A DNA stretch of 49,476 nt from Prevotella sp. (GTDB lineage Bacteria; Bacteroidota; Bacteroidia; Bacteroidales; Bacteroidaceae): positions 1 to 49,476 of the forward strand of contig JAFTQG010000023.1 of assembly GCA_017462915.1 (NCBI GenBank), read 5' to 3'. The number at the start of each line of letters is the position of its first letter. Position 1 is the stretch's first letter. The translations under genes were made by a program, and so were the position numbers. Below, piece after piece: positions 24,237 to 32,668 of this stretch. Under the pieces are notes generated by a model, which ran no database searches, was not told where the DNA came from, and was given only the letters and a program-made list of their open reading frames with translations.

Positions 24237-24356
24237 CAAGTTGTACTTCCAAATTGATGTTTCATCGAACCGTTTAACTCGGTTATTTCTATAAACTTAC
24301 CGAATCTCCAATTCTAAAAGACATCTTTATATTCCACTTGTCGGCATCCATTTTTC

Positions 24357-24686
24357 TTTGCAAAGTTACTGCTTGGGCGATAATGTCAAGTACCGCCCTG
24401 CTAACAGGTGCCGGATTTAACAACAGCTTTCCACGAATGGACGGAGCAGCGAGGGCATAGCCAAACTTGTTCGGGCTTTGCCGAGTCGTGACGGATATGG
24501 GCGAAGCCAATGTGCCATTAGTGGTATTTCATTAAATCCCATGCCTGTTTCCTTGCCCTATCACCCTTGTTGCGCAGTCTTTTGATGCACGAAAAATCAG
24601 TTCCCGACAAGAGGAGCTAAAAGGCTTCAAAAAGAGGGAAGAAAAATAAAACTTAACATTCAAACATCAAAACATAAATAACAATT
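24357..24686 (+). ncRNA. Structured leader L5 (carries REP insertion)
   Basis: Fifth leader, a close relative of L6 (26644-26877). The shared strings are TGCAAAG-TACTGC, GTCAAGTACCGC, GCTAACA, CAGCTTTCCACGAATG, CCATTAGTGGTATTTCATTAA and GCAGTCTT. It ends with TTCCC, a small AGC/GCT hairpin, GAGGGAAGAAAAA, then 30 A-rich bases before ATG 24687. A 73-bp REP-like insertion (24440-24512) sits inside the loop of the CCAC-AATG/CATT-GTGG hairpin. Confidence 0.55.
24440..24512 (+). mobile_element. REP-like element R4 inserted in leader L5
   Basis: Compared with the uninterrupted sister leader L6, this 73-bp segment is extra and is flanked by AATG on both sides (24436-24439 and 24509-24512). The inner part GAGCAGCGAGGGCATAGCC...TGCCGAGTCGTGACGG matches the other REP-like copies. 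This is direct evidence that the element moves or moved, with a 4-bp duplication. Confidence 0.6.
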
Positions 24687-25124
24687 ATGACAGGAACAGA
24701 ACATTTCAAGCAGGCGATTAAGGCTTATCTGGACGAGAGAGCCAAGACTGACGAACTCTTTGCGGTATCGTATGCCAAAGAAAACAAGAAATTGGACGAT
24801 TGCGTCACGTTCATTCTCACCCAAGCAAAAGCCATTGCCAAAGAGGGCGGTTGCGGTATGACCGATGACGAGGTTTATTCCCTTGCGACACACTACTATG
24901 ATGAAGACAACATCGAGGTTGGCAAGTTGGAAAACTGCGGAGTGATTGTCAACCACAGAGTGGAACTTTCCGAACAGGAGAAAGCCGAAGCGAGGGAAAG
25001 GGCGATAAAAGCGTATCAGGAGGAAGAACTGCGTAAAATCCAACAGCGTAACAGCAGACCGAAACCGACACCGAAAGCGGTAAAACAAGAAATATCACAA
25101 CCCTCACTATTTGACTTTGAATAA
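24687..25124 (+). CDS. PcfK-like protein
   Basis: This 145-residue protein resembles PcfK-like proteins, small partners always found beside PcfJ-like proteins in conjugative elements (the family is named after enterococcal plasmid pCF10 genes). The N-terminal HFKQAIKAYLDERAKTDELFAVSYAKENKKLDDC and the YxLATHYYDED segment are the recognisable parts; the C-terminus is lysine-rich and ends SLFDFE. Its stop overlaps the PcfJ-like start (TAATG), so the two are coupled. The molecular role is not established. Expression is headed by leader L5. Confidence 0.85.
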   Translation: MTGTEHFKQAIKAYLDERAKTDELFAVSYAKENKKLDDCVTFILTQAKAIAKEGGCGMTDDEVYSLATHYYDEDNIEVGKLENCGVIVNHRVELSEQEKAEARERAIKAYQEEELRKIQQRNSRPKPTPKAVKQEISQPSLFDFE

Positions 25125-26389
25125 TGAAAGCAAGGACAAGATTACAGCATAAGGTGGTAGCCGCCAATGAGCGGTTACAGCCACCGACAGAGAAACAGGA
25201 GTCATGGGCATTCCGTCACTGCGTCAGCCATTATGCGTTCCGTACAAAAAGCAGAGGTACAACGTGCATGGACTGCGGACACAAGTGGAATGAGGACGGC
25301 AAGAAGGAATGCCGTTGTCCTCATTGCGGTGCAAGATTGGAGATAAAGGACACAAACCGAAGAACATATAGGGAGAAAGAGTATTATTCCACTCTTACCA
25401 CACAAGACGGCTTGCAGGTACAGCGTGTGTTTCTTTTGACCGCAAATTTCCACAAGGGCAGAAAATCCGACAGCTATTCCATGGAAGTAGCCCGCTATTG
25501 GATTGACGATAACGGCAAGACAGAGGTGACGGCATTAAGACGTACTCTCGGATATTATATGGACTCTTTTGTCATGGACGGACGCTTGGAACTGCGGAGA
25601 GATAACCATGTTTACAGACATATTGCCGACTGTTATGTTTATCCTTATTATTCAGTCACCCCAAAACTGAAGCGTAACGGCATGAAAGGCTCACTGGCAG
25701 GTTTTGAACCGACACGGCTTATTGAAGCCCTGTTGACCGACAGCAGGGCAGAGACGATGTTCAAGGCAGGCAGAAAGACGGATTTGAAATATTTTCTGCA
25801 ACATCAGAGAGACTTTGATATGTATTGGAACACGTATAAGATAGCCCTGCGCAACGACTACCATATTTCTGACATCTCGCTTTGGGTGGATTATATCCGC
25901 TCACTTGAAAGGTGTGGCAAGGACATTCACAATGCCCATTATGTCTGCCCCTCCGACTTGGCAACCGAGCACGACCGCTATCAAGAGCGTGTAATGGTTA
26001 TCCGAGAGAGGGAGAAGCGTGAGGAGCAACGGAAAAAGGCAAGGGAAAACGAAAAGCGTTTCCGAGAGTTGAAAGGCAAGTTCTTCGGACTGACATTCAC
26101 TGACGGACTTATCGTCATCAGCGTGCTGGAGAGCGTGGACGAATATTATCAGGAAGGAAATGCCCTGCATCATTGTGTTGGGCAATGCGAATACTATCTG
26201 AGACCGCACTCACTGGTATTTTCCGCAAGAATAGGCAACAGGCGCATCGAGACCGTAGAGTTGAGCCTTGACACGTTCAAGGTACTGCAGTCAAGAGGGC
26301 TCTGCAACCAAAGCACGGAGTATCACGACCGCATCATCCGACTTGTACAGAAAAACGCACGGCAAATCCGCAAGCGTATGACTGCATAG
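25124..26389 (+). CDS. PcfJ-like protein
   Basis: This 421-residue protein belongs to the PcfJ-like family. An N-terminal zinc ribbon is visible (CMDCGHKWNEDGKKECRCPHCGARL, two CxxC pairs). The conserved C-terminal block ALHHCVGQ-CEYY followed by ..RIETVELSL carries the family's histidines and cysteine. A charged helical linker (REREKREEQRKKARENEKRF) separates the two. The ATG overlaps the PcfK-like stop. PcfJ proteins accompany conjugation genes; the biochemical activity is unknown. A terminator follows the stop. Confidence 0.87.
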   Translation: MKARTRLQHKVVAANERLQPPTEKQESWAFRHCVSHYAFRTKSRGTTCMDCGHKWNEDGKKECRCPHCGARLEIKDTNRRTYREKEYYSTLTTQDGLQVQRVFLLTANFHKGRKSDSYSMEVARYWIDDNGKTEVTALRRTLGYYMDSFVMDGRLELRRDNHVYRHIADCYVYPYYSVTPKLKRNGMKGSLAGFEPTRLIEALLTDSRAETMFKAGRKTDLKYFLQHQRDFDMYWNTYKIALRNDYHISDISLWVDYIRSLERCGKDIHNAHYVCPSDLATEHDRYQERVMVIREREKREEQRKKARENEKRFRELKGKFFGLTFTDGLIVISVLESVDEYYQEGNALHHCVGQCEYYLRPHSLVFSARIGNRRIETVELSLDTFKVLQSRGLCNQSTEYHDRIIRLVQKNARQIRKRMTA

Positions 26390-26409
26390 TCTGTCCTGCT
26401 CTTTCTTTT

Positions 26410-26449
26410 AGCCACTTGTTACAATAGGCATTGTAGCAGGTGGCTTTTA
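26410..26449 (+). terminator. Intrinsic terminator after the PcfK/PcfJ-like pair
   Basis: AGCCAC-TTG-TTACAAT pairs with ATTGTA-GCAG-GTGGCT (26410-26445) and is followed by TTTT. Placement 20 bases after the stop is ideal. Confidence 0.75.
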
Positions 26450-26454
26450 TGCGT

Positions 26455-26484
26455 GGCTACGGTAACTCGCCGATAACCGTAGCC
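26455..26484. other. Perfect 9-bp hairpin GGCTACGGT/ACCGTAGCC
   Basis: This is a second hairpin immediately after the terminator, without a T run. It may be the start of the long leader region of the next transcription unit or a back-up terminator for the opposite strand. From here to 26643 I see no gene; a CTCTTTTATATT stretch near 26563 recalls the CTTTTATAT strings before other leaders. Confidence 0.45.
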
Positions 26485-26643
26485 AATCCCACATATACAT
26501 TTCTCATTTTCGTCATATATAAAATCCTAACATATGGAACAATCTCAGCAGGTACTCTTTTATATTATGTTTTCTCCTGTTCAGCTTTGAATGATATTCT
26601 CGTTTGTACCGACCATCACACTACACGGCATTGTTTTATTGTG

Positions 26644-26877
26644 CAAAGGTACTGCCTGGTGAGAACGTCAAGTACCGCTTGCGCTAACAATTCAGTGGAC
26701 TTAACGACAGCTTTCCACGAATGTACCATTAGTGGTATTTCATTAACTCTCTGTTTGTTTATTTGCCTTATCTCCCCTGTGCCGCAGTCTTGAACTGCAC
26801 ATAAAACATATCCCGGTGGTGAAGTCGTAAGGCTTCAAGCAAAGGGAAAAGAAAAATAATTCAAAAACGATAGAGAC
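26644..26877 (+). ncRNA. Structured leader L6
   Basis: Sixth leader and uninterrupted sister of L5. It has GTGCAAAGGTACTGC at its start, a CCAC-g-AATG/CATT-a-GTGG hairpin (about 26716-26736), a GCAGT/ACTGC hairpin, and the closing block ATCCC, hairpin TGAAG/CTTCA, AAAGGGAAAAGAAAAA. ATG 26878 follows after a short A-rich stretch. Confidence 0.55.
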
Positions 26878-27129
26878 ATGGACAAAATCAAATTGGTGGT
26901 TTTCAATGAATACGCATTGGGATATATTATGCCCGAAAGGCCTGACACCGTATATACATTGGCAGACAGCGTGTTGCGTGGCGCGCCCATAAGAACAATT
27001 ACCGCCCCGTATTACATAGGAACTGGCGATACGGTCAGACTGGCAGGCAAGCAGGACTTTGAGACATTCCGGGTTGTGTTCAGCGGATATGACAATCGGG
27101 AAGAATACGAGTTTGACAACAACCAATAG
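26878..27129 (+). CDS. Hypothetical protein
   Basis: Unrecognised 83-residue protein (MDKIKLVVFNEYALGYIMPE...), beta-rich in appearance and acidic at the end. It is the first of four small genes behind leader L6 (26878, 27166, 27490, 27873), all on the + strand with gaps under 51 bases, so they probably form one operon that ends at the bidirectional terminator near 28310. Confidence 0.65.
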   Translation: MDKIKLVVFNEYALGYIMPERPDTVYTLADSVLRGAPIRTITAPYYIGTGDTVRLAGKQDFETFRVVFSGYDNREEYEFDNNQ

Positions 27130-27165
27130 CAAGAAAGATAACTCAATTATAAACAATTAAAATCA

Positions 27166-27483
27166 ATGGAAATGGAATACAACCATCAATTAACAGAGAA
27201 TGACAGGCACTTTGTGGAAGATTTCTCAGAGTATGTGAACGGCAAGATGGCTTCGCCACGAAATGTAGGCAAGGCACTGGCGGACGACCACCGCTATCTC
27301 GTCAACGAGAAAGCCAAACTGATGTTTTTCTTTATGGAGCAGCTGGCGGAGAACTGGCACAGGGACAGATATGACCAGCGCAACGAATGGGCTTGCCGTT
27401 TGGCGGCGGAAGCCATAGACCATTTGGCAGAAAACGGTCTCTACCGTCTGCCCGAAACATATTATGGAAAACAAAAACAATGA
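27166..27483 (+). CDS. Hypothetical protein
   Basis: Unrecognised 105-residue helical protein with many charged and aromatic residues (ENWHRDRYDQRNEWACRLAAEAIDHL). It may start at ATG 27166 or at the second Met two codons later. It follows the previous gene by 36 bases and precedes the next by 6. Confidence 0.65.
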   Translation: MEMEYNHQLTENDRHFVEDFSEYVNGKMASPRNVGKALADDHRYLVNEKAKLMFFFMEQLAENWHRDRYDQRNEWACRLAAEAIDHLAENGLYRLPETYYGKQKQ

Positions 27484-27489
27484 TAAGGT

Positions 27490-27822
27490 ATGGAAACATT
27501 ACATATAGCTATTCCAAGATGGAACATAACGGAGTTCTGTGGCTATGAGCCTATGACCACCTTTTGGCAGGATTTTTCCATTGCCGAGAAATTTGGGGAC
27601 AGAGCCATTGAAAATACATATCAGAAAGTAAAGTCCGAGTGGAGAGACAACTATAAGTATTGGACGGAATTGTGTCTTGTCCTCAACCATAAGATATGGC
27701 ATTGGCATGAGAGTGACAATCAAAGGGCAACACTTTATGAACGCCTTTGGAGAGAAGCGGATGCAATAACTACCGAATGGTCAGACGAAGAGCAGGAATA
27801 TTATTTTGAGATAACAGACTAA
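27490..27822 (+). CDS. Hypothetical protein
   Basis: Unrecognised 110-residue tryptophan-rich soluble protein (WNITEFCGYEPMTTFWQDFSIAEKFG...KIWHWHES). The family looks like the small accessory proteins common on Bacteroidota conjugative elements, but no domain can be named. It begins 6 bases after the previous stop. Confidence 0.65.
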   Translation: METLHIAIPRWNITEFCGYEPMTTFWQDFSIAEKFGDRAIENTYQKVKSEWRDNYKYWTELCLVLNHKIWHWHESDNQRATLYERLWREADAITTEWSDEEQEYYFEITD

Positions 27823-27872
27823 ATCAATCTGTGGGGAGACTTAAAATGTTTCCCCACATAACCCCAAAAAGT

Positions 27873-28235
27873 ATGAACACCAAGGAAAAAATACAGAAAG
27901 TGACGGACATATCCCAAGGCTATGGCTGGAGTGTAAATGTTGATGACAAGGACAAATCCAACATCCTGTTTGAGTTTCAACACTATACCAAGTATGGGCA
28001 AGACTTTAATTTCAATGCCGAAATGTCCAATGAAGAGATAGAAACGCTTGTTGCCGGCATCAAACAATATTTTACGGACTTTGACCCGGATTATGAGGCT
28101 TCGCTTTGGATTGGCGATGATGGTCATGGAAAATGCGGTGCGCCCTATCATATCAAAGACATTGTGGCGGATATGGAAGATGCCGAAACGAAGATATACG
28201 AATTATTAAAGGCACTTGAAACAGAACTACTATAA
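27873..28235 (+). CDS. Hypothetical protein
   Basis: Unrecognised 120-residue acidic protein. I start at ATG 27873 (MNTKEKIQKVTDISQGYGWSV) rather than 27831, which would add 14 residues of non-conserved-looking sequence. The segments FEFQHYTKYGQDFNFNAEM and ASLWIGDDGHG look structured. It is last in the small-gene operon. Confidence 0.62.
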   Translation: MNTKEKIQKVTDISQGYGWSVNVDDKDKSNILFEFQHYTKYGQDFNFNAEMSNEEIETLVAGIKQYFTDFDPDYEASLWIGDDGHGKCGAPYHIKDIVADMEDAETKIYELLKALETELL

Positions 28236-28292
28236 CAGCCGTGAGTATAAGCGAACAGGACAATCCAACAACTGGCGGATTGGGGCAGAACA

Positions 28293-28335
28293 GTTCAGCC
28301 GCAGGGAGAATAACTCTCTACGGCTGAACCTTTGT
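28293..28335. terminator. Bidirectional terminator between convergent operons
   Basis: GTTCAGCCG (28293-28301) and CGGCTGAAC (28321-28329) form a perfect stem with an inner GAGA/TCTC, followed by CTTTG on the + strand. It separates the + strand small-gene operon from the end of the - strand transfer operon. Confidence 0.65.
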
Positions 28336-28371
28336 CTGTGTTACGGACAGCATTTATAGCAAGGCTGTCCT

Positions 28372-30108
28372 TTACCTGTGAAAAGCAGACTTAGCGACAT
28401 ACTCCTCTTGTACTTCCTCCTCATGCTGATACTCAGGCATTTCGAGCAGTTGCTCATACACCCCTTGTATGTTCATGTCCAGCGAACGGTCATGGTCATA
28501 TTGAAAGGAGTGCCTGACAGAAAATCCGGTATTCGTCACCGTGCCGACATCCAGATTGTCCTTCACCTTGTCGTATTGCAGGTTCAGAAGACCGCCGTCC
28601 GGCATTTGGAACACCGGGAGTTTGCGCCGTTCCATTTCTGAAAATTCCTCAGCGACCATTTTCCTTGCCACCTCTTTTACATCTTCACTGGCACGTCCGA
28701 TGCCATAACGTATGATATGGTCACGGACCTCCTGTTCCGTATGCTTCAGGTATATTTCGTATGTGCCGCTGATAATCCCGTTAAAAACAACGGCAAAATC
28801 ATTGTCCTCCGTTAGAAGGAAATCACCTCTTTCTTTGCAGGCGGACTTATAAGTCTGCTCCTCATCCATGCCGTTACCGTCATAGTATTCCCTGGCGAGA
28901 GCCAAAATACCTTTCCCGTCGCCTTTTTCTTTCAACTCGTCGAACTTGCTTGTATCATCGGCGGATTGGAGATATGCTACGGACGCATAATATACTTGCC
29001 CGGTATTCTTATTGTCTTTTGCTCCATTATCGTTTTTTATTTCTTCTGTTTGCGCTGCCCTTTTCCCGTTCTCAATCTCCACAGCCATCTTGTCGATATG
29101 CTGCGTAAGCATCGAGGCGGCTTTCTTTACGTCAAGCAGCGTGGTCTTGATAAACTGCGGCGATTCTTTCAGGGAGTCCAGCCATGACTTGAGGTAGGCA
29201 GCCGAGTCATCTTTCAAGTTCTTCGTCATGCCGTATCGCTGTGCCGTCAGTGCAGCGGTCAGTTCGGCGACAAGTTCCTCACGGGCATACTCGGCAGAAC
29301 CGAAAGCAGACGGTTTTATTCTGTTCAGCTGCCCCTCCGCACCGGTTGAGTGTGCCATTTCATGAAAGGCTGTCCCATAGAATGACTCGCCATCCCTGAA
29401 CTGCGGTTTTTCGGGAACCACGATTTCATTCTTACTAATGGAATAGTATGCGGAATCGCCGTATGTGGGCTTGATAGGACAAATCCAGCGGTTGTCTGTA
29501 ATCATCCTGTCAACAGGCTCAAAGGCATACTGCTCTCCTTTTTCTGCAATAGGCTTTGAATATTCCTGCTCCAGCTTCTGCCACAGCTCGGGGCGGGCTT
29601 CTTTCAGATTGGTCTGTTGAACATTAAAAACCCGGAAAACCTGCATCTTTGGATATACATTGTATTTTTCCTGCTCATCCTGAGAAAGGCGCTTGTAGTC
29701 ATCCCATTTGATACGCTCTTTTGTCTCTTTGTGTACGCAAGTGAATGTGGTAAGCATAACGGGGAAAGAATGCTCACCCTTCAACACGGACACGCGAGGT
29801 TTGCCTTCCTCGCCTTTGTTGTCCTTGCTGTTCATCCGCTGTATGCAGTCAAACGTGCAGAAGCGCGGTATCTTATAGCCTTCCTTCTCACAATGCAGGA
29901 GCAACATAAGGGCGTTTTGACCGTTGTACTCACGTCCGTTTAAGTTCTTTGGCCACTGTAGCGCACCGTCAGTAAACCATGGTTTTTTCCAACTGTCTTT
30001 CCCAGACAATGACTGAATGCGCTCAACCATCAGCTCTGAAAAAAGGTCGAGTGCCTTATCCTCGGCACTCGGACCGTCTTTTGTATATGGCTTTCCCATC
30101 AGAGTCAT
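28372..30108 (-). CDS. ArdC-type antirestriction protein with zincin domain
   Basis: This 578-residue protein starts with an ArdC N-terminal ssDNA-binding-type domain (WKKPWF...GREYNGQNALMLLL...VLKGEHSFPVMLTTF) and continues with a polyvalent-type zincin metallopeptidase: HEMAH at residues 249-253 plus the downstream EELVAEL segment near 277-283. The last 250 residues are unrecognised. ArdC proteins of conjugative plasmids protect incoming DNA from restriction in the recipient. Its start overlaps the previous gene's stop as ATGA, so it is translated with the OB-fold gene and is last in the transfer operon. Confidence 0.88.
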   Translation of the reverse strand: MTLMGKPYTKDGPSAEDKALDLFSELMVERIQSLSGKDSWKKPWFTDGALQWPKNLNGREYNGQNALMLLLHCEKEGYKIPRFCTFDCIQRMNSKDNKGEEGKPRVSVLKGEHSFPVMLTTFTCVHKETKERIKWDDYKRLSQDEQEKYNVYPKMQVFRVFNVQQTNLKEARPELWQKLEQEYSKPIAEKGEQYAFEPVDRMITDNRWICPIKPTYGDSAYYSISKNEIVVPEKPQFRDGESFYGTAFHEMAHSTGAEGQLNRIKPSAFGSAEYAREELVAELTAALTAQRYGMTKNLKDDSAAYLKSWLDSLKESPQFIKTTLLDVKKAASMLTQHIDKMAVEIENGKRAAQTEEIKNDNGAKDNKNTGQVYYASVAYLQSADDTSKFDELKEKGDGKGILALAREYYDGNGMDEEQTYKSACKERGDFLLTEDNDFAVVFNGIISGTYEIYLKHTEQEVRDHIIRYGIGRASEDVKEVARKMVAEEFSEMERRKLPVFQMPDGGLLNLQYDKVKDNLDVGTVTNTGFSVRHSFQYDHDRSLDMNIQGVYEQLLEMPEYQHEEEVQEEYVAKSAFHR

Positions 30109-30797
30109 CCGTTATATGGTTGACCTTCGGTCTTCCTCCCTTGCGACTCGGCATAGACGGAGCCTGCTCCTCTCTGCTCTCGCTGCTCGTTCGGTTGTGG
30201 CACATACTCGCTCATCTCTGAGATACGGCAGGAGAAGTCCAGCTTGTCATTGAACACGGAAAGAGAGAAGGCGCCCTTGATGCTTGCCTTCACACCCGGC
30301 TGCAGCCACTCCTCCCGCTTGCCGTCAAACAGGAAGAAGCTGACCCAGATGTACTCAAAGCCGTCCTGTACCTTCTCGGCAGAGAAACCGGAGAACTTGA
30401 TGAACGGCATTCCGTTCTTGTCCTGCTTCTCCACGATGTTTTTGCCGGTCTTGCCACGGAACTCCATCTCACCCTTGATACAGTCCTGTACCTCGGCAGG
30501 ATTGTCATTGATGTTGTCGGCCGACAGGTTGAAGTACATGGCATCACCGCGTTTCCTTGGTGTGAGCACTCCCGTAACTTCAATACGGCTGCCCACATTA
30601 CAGCCGCCCACTTCTGTCAGTGTCCCGTCCTTGATGACTGACACCTCAATGGTCTTGTTTATCCCGTTCTTTGCAGGAATCACCACATTCACGGCAAAGC
30701 TCACGAACGGCTTGCCCTCCTTGTTCGTGCGGCAGGTCGCTGTCTTGCTGACCGTTCCGCACACTGTTACATTACATTTAATCATTGCTTGATACAT
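30105..30797 (-). CDS. OB-fold ssDNA-binding-like protein
   Basis: This 230-residue protein appears to have two OB-fold-like halves: residues about 8-85 (VTVCGTVSKTATCRTNKEGKPFVSFAVNVV...RIEVTGVLTPRK) and about 100-190 (a second copy with FIKFSGFSAEKVQ...VKASIKGAFSLSV). This suggests a duplicated SSB-like fold for single-stranded DNA. A second Met four residues in (30785) is an alternative start. The last 25 codons lie within REP-like element R1, so the C-terminal tail may have been extended by that insertion. It is coupled to the ArdC-like gene by an ATGA overlap. Confidence 0.72.
   Translation of the reverse strand: MYQAMIKCNVTVCGTVSKTATCRTNKEGKPFVSFAVNVVIPAKNGINKTIEVSVIKDGTLTEVGGCNVGSRIEVTGVLTPRKRGDAMYFNLSADNINDNPAEVQDCIKGEMEFRGKTGKNIVEKQDKNGMPFIKFSGFSAEKVQDGFEYIWVSFFLFDGKREEWLQPGVKASIKGAFSLSVFNDKLDFSCRISEMSEYVPQPNEQREQRGAGSVYAESQGRKTEGQPYNG
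30119..30189 (-). repeat. REP-like palindromic element R1 (inside coding sequence)
   Basis: On the - strand: GAGCAGCGAGAGCAGAG, stem GGAGC/GCTCC, CTATGCCGAGTCG and a GAAGACCGAAGGTC tail. It lies at the 3' end of the OB-fold gene and encodes its last residues in frame. Confidence 0.6.
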
Positions 30798-30928
30798 TTT
30801 GAGTTATAATTTCCAGTGTCCAAGTGGAATGTTTCCGTTAAGCCGGATAAGCAATTATGAACCTGTTCAATCATTGCCATGGCGAGAAAACATCTGCGAA
30901 GCAAATGTACCTGCAATGTCTATCCCTT

Positions 30929-31111
30929 TCAGTCATCAATTACAGGGGCACGTATCAGTTCGTAAATTACCCATAAGGCAATCAGTATCTGTATGGCCGT
31001 ATAGACAATGGAGAAGGTTTCACCAACCGCCCACCGCCAGAACAAATAATGTCCCGTTACTAAGGCAAGTACAATTGCCGCCTTGCCAATGCCGTTCAAG
31101 ATTCTTTTCAT
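30929..31111 (-). CDS. Small membrane protein
   Basis: This 60-residue protein has two hydrophobic helices (AAIVLALVTGHYLFWRWAV and TAIQILIALWVIYELI). It overlaps the stop of the glucosaminidase-M23 gene by 4 bases (ATGA), so it is co-translated. Such tiny membrane proteins beside a lytic transglycosylase-type protein may help cross the inner membrane, like a holin or a T4SS subunit; this is inference. The 131 bases after it hold no gene. Confidence 0.7.
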   Translation of the reverse strand: MKRILNGIGKAAIVLALVTGHYLFWRWAVGETFSIVYTAIQILIALWVIYELIRAPVIDD

Positions 31112-32664
31112 TTCCGCTGTAGATTTTGTTGTTGGCTCTCAGCCTCCATTCCCTGCTCGAAGTTCTGCGAGGCCTGCTGTGTGGCGATGATGCCTGTCAC
31201 CATCCCCGCAATTTTCATTCGCCTGCTTTCCTCCGGCAAGTTCTCCTGTCCCAGCACCAATGACAAGCGGTTCATCTCCGAGGATGTCAATTCGCGGTTT
31301 ATCCTCACTGTGCCATTGTCTGCCTGAAGAATGGTCCTGCCATTCTCACCCACAGACAGGGCGCATTGTCTCATGCCCGGAATGAGCGGAGTCAAATCCA
31401 CCGTTCTGCCGGCAGCTATCGCTGAAATAAGTCCCTTTTGCCGCTCCTCGTCCCTGCTGTCTATCTGTGCCGCCAGCATCATCAGCGACATGAAGGTCGT
31501 CATCGCCATGTCCAGTATCGGGTCATTGGTGCCAGATATGCCCACACCGCTGTCTTCGGAAGAAAGCAGCTTCTTCATCCAGTCCTCAGATGAAGTCTTC
31601 TGTTCTTGCGGCATATCGCTCTTGTATTTCGCCAGCAAATCGTTGCCGTTGTGCAATGCCTGGAGCTTGATGTTGCCCTTCTGGCCTATCTCTGCCAGAT
31701 AAGCGGCTGGATCCATGTCACGTCTCGTTCCGTCAGCGGCAACAGCCTTTACGCCAAAATGCAGGTGCTCGCCTGTAGTCCGTGTGCCGGTATTCCCCGA
31801 AACACCTAACTTCTGTCCGGCATTGACGGTATCTCCGACCTTTGCGGATATGTCGGACAGATGCAGGTATGAGCATTGCACCTTACCGCCGTCCTCACGT
31901 GTGTATTCCACTGTTACGGACTTGCCGCCAGCCGTGTTGGCATTATGGTTTACCGCCACTACCTTGCCGCCGTTTTCCGTAGCCAGCACCACATCATGGC
32001 TTGTCTTTATGTCAATGCCTTTGTGCATCTGCTGCCTGGACGTGTCCATCGGGTCCTGACGATAGCCGAAAGGGGAGGTGACAAAGAGAAACTCCTCCCG
32101 CTTTACGGGAAATGAATACTCAGCGGACTGCGATACATCAGACGCGGGTGTCTCCCCACGGGGATTGCCATCCACTCCAAACGTCCGTCCCTCTGCCTTC
32201 ATCTCCTGCATCACCTCCTTGTCATAACGGTCCAGTCCGTTGGTCTCGATGATGCGTTGCAGACTCGCCGCATAACCGCCGCCTGTGGCATATCCAGCTT
32301 TCTCTATGCCCCGTGTCCATCCCCTGTAATCATCAGGGGAAAGCTCAAAGCACCGGGCATACCGGCTGTTGTTCTTCAGGAACTGCGAATGATGTTCATA
32401 GCTGTCGCCCACAGTCCTATACTTGCAGAACTTCTCGTTAGGCTTGTCATCGGTATAAAGCGCATACTCGCCGCCGTTTTTCAGCCATGACGCTGTTGCC
32501 TTGATACCGAAATGGTTGTTGCAGTTGCGTGACAGCTCGCTCTGGCCGTTGCTGCTCTCCAGTATTCCCTGTGCAAGGATGACAGAGGCGGGTATGCCAT
32601 ACCTCCGCATCTGCTCCTTGGCCTCCTCCGCATATTGTGCGGCATACTCAGCGTTCTTTCCCAT
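31108..32664 (-). CDS. Glucosaminidase (GH73) plus M23 peptidase, cell-wall hydrolase
   Basis: The N-terminal 150 residues of this 518-residue protein form a FlgJ-like GH73 glucosaminidase (ILAQGILESSNGQSELSRNCNNHFGIK with the catalytic Glu, then YRTVGDSYEHHSQFL). The middle is an M23 endopeptidase with SPFGYRQDPM, HKGIDI (zinc His and Asp) and GEHLHFGV (HxH intact). The C-terminal part is unrecognised. It should open peptidoglycan for the conjugation apparatus. No signal peptide is obvious, so export may depend on the transfer system. It lies 4 bases after the MutS-domain protein. Confidence 0.88.
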   Translation of the reverse strand: MGKNAEYAAQYAEEAKEQMRRYGIPASVILAQGILESSNGQSELSRNCNNHFGIKATASWLKNGGEYALYTDDKPNEKFCKYRTVGDSYEHHSQFLKNNSRYARCFELSPDDYRGWTRGIEKAGYATGGGYAASLQRIIETNGLDRYDKEVMQEMKAEGRTFGVDGNPRGETPASDVSQSAEYSFPVKREEFLFVTSPFGYRQDPMDTSRQQMHKGIDIKTSHDVVLATENGGKVVAVNHNANTAGGKSVTVEYTREDGGKVQCSYLHLSDISAKVGDTVNAGQKLGVSGNTGTRTTGEHLHFGVKAVAADGTRRDMDPAAYLAEIGQKGNIKLQALHNGNDLLAKYKSDMPQEQKTSSEDWMKKLLSSEDSGVGISGTNDPILDMAMTTFMSLMMLAAQIDSRDEERQKGLISAIAAGRTVDLTPLIPGMRQCALSVGENGRTILQADNGTVRINRELTSSEMNRLSLVLGQENLPEESRRMKIAGMVTGIIATQQASQNFEQGMEAESQQQNLQRK

Positions 32665-32668
32665 ACGT

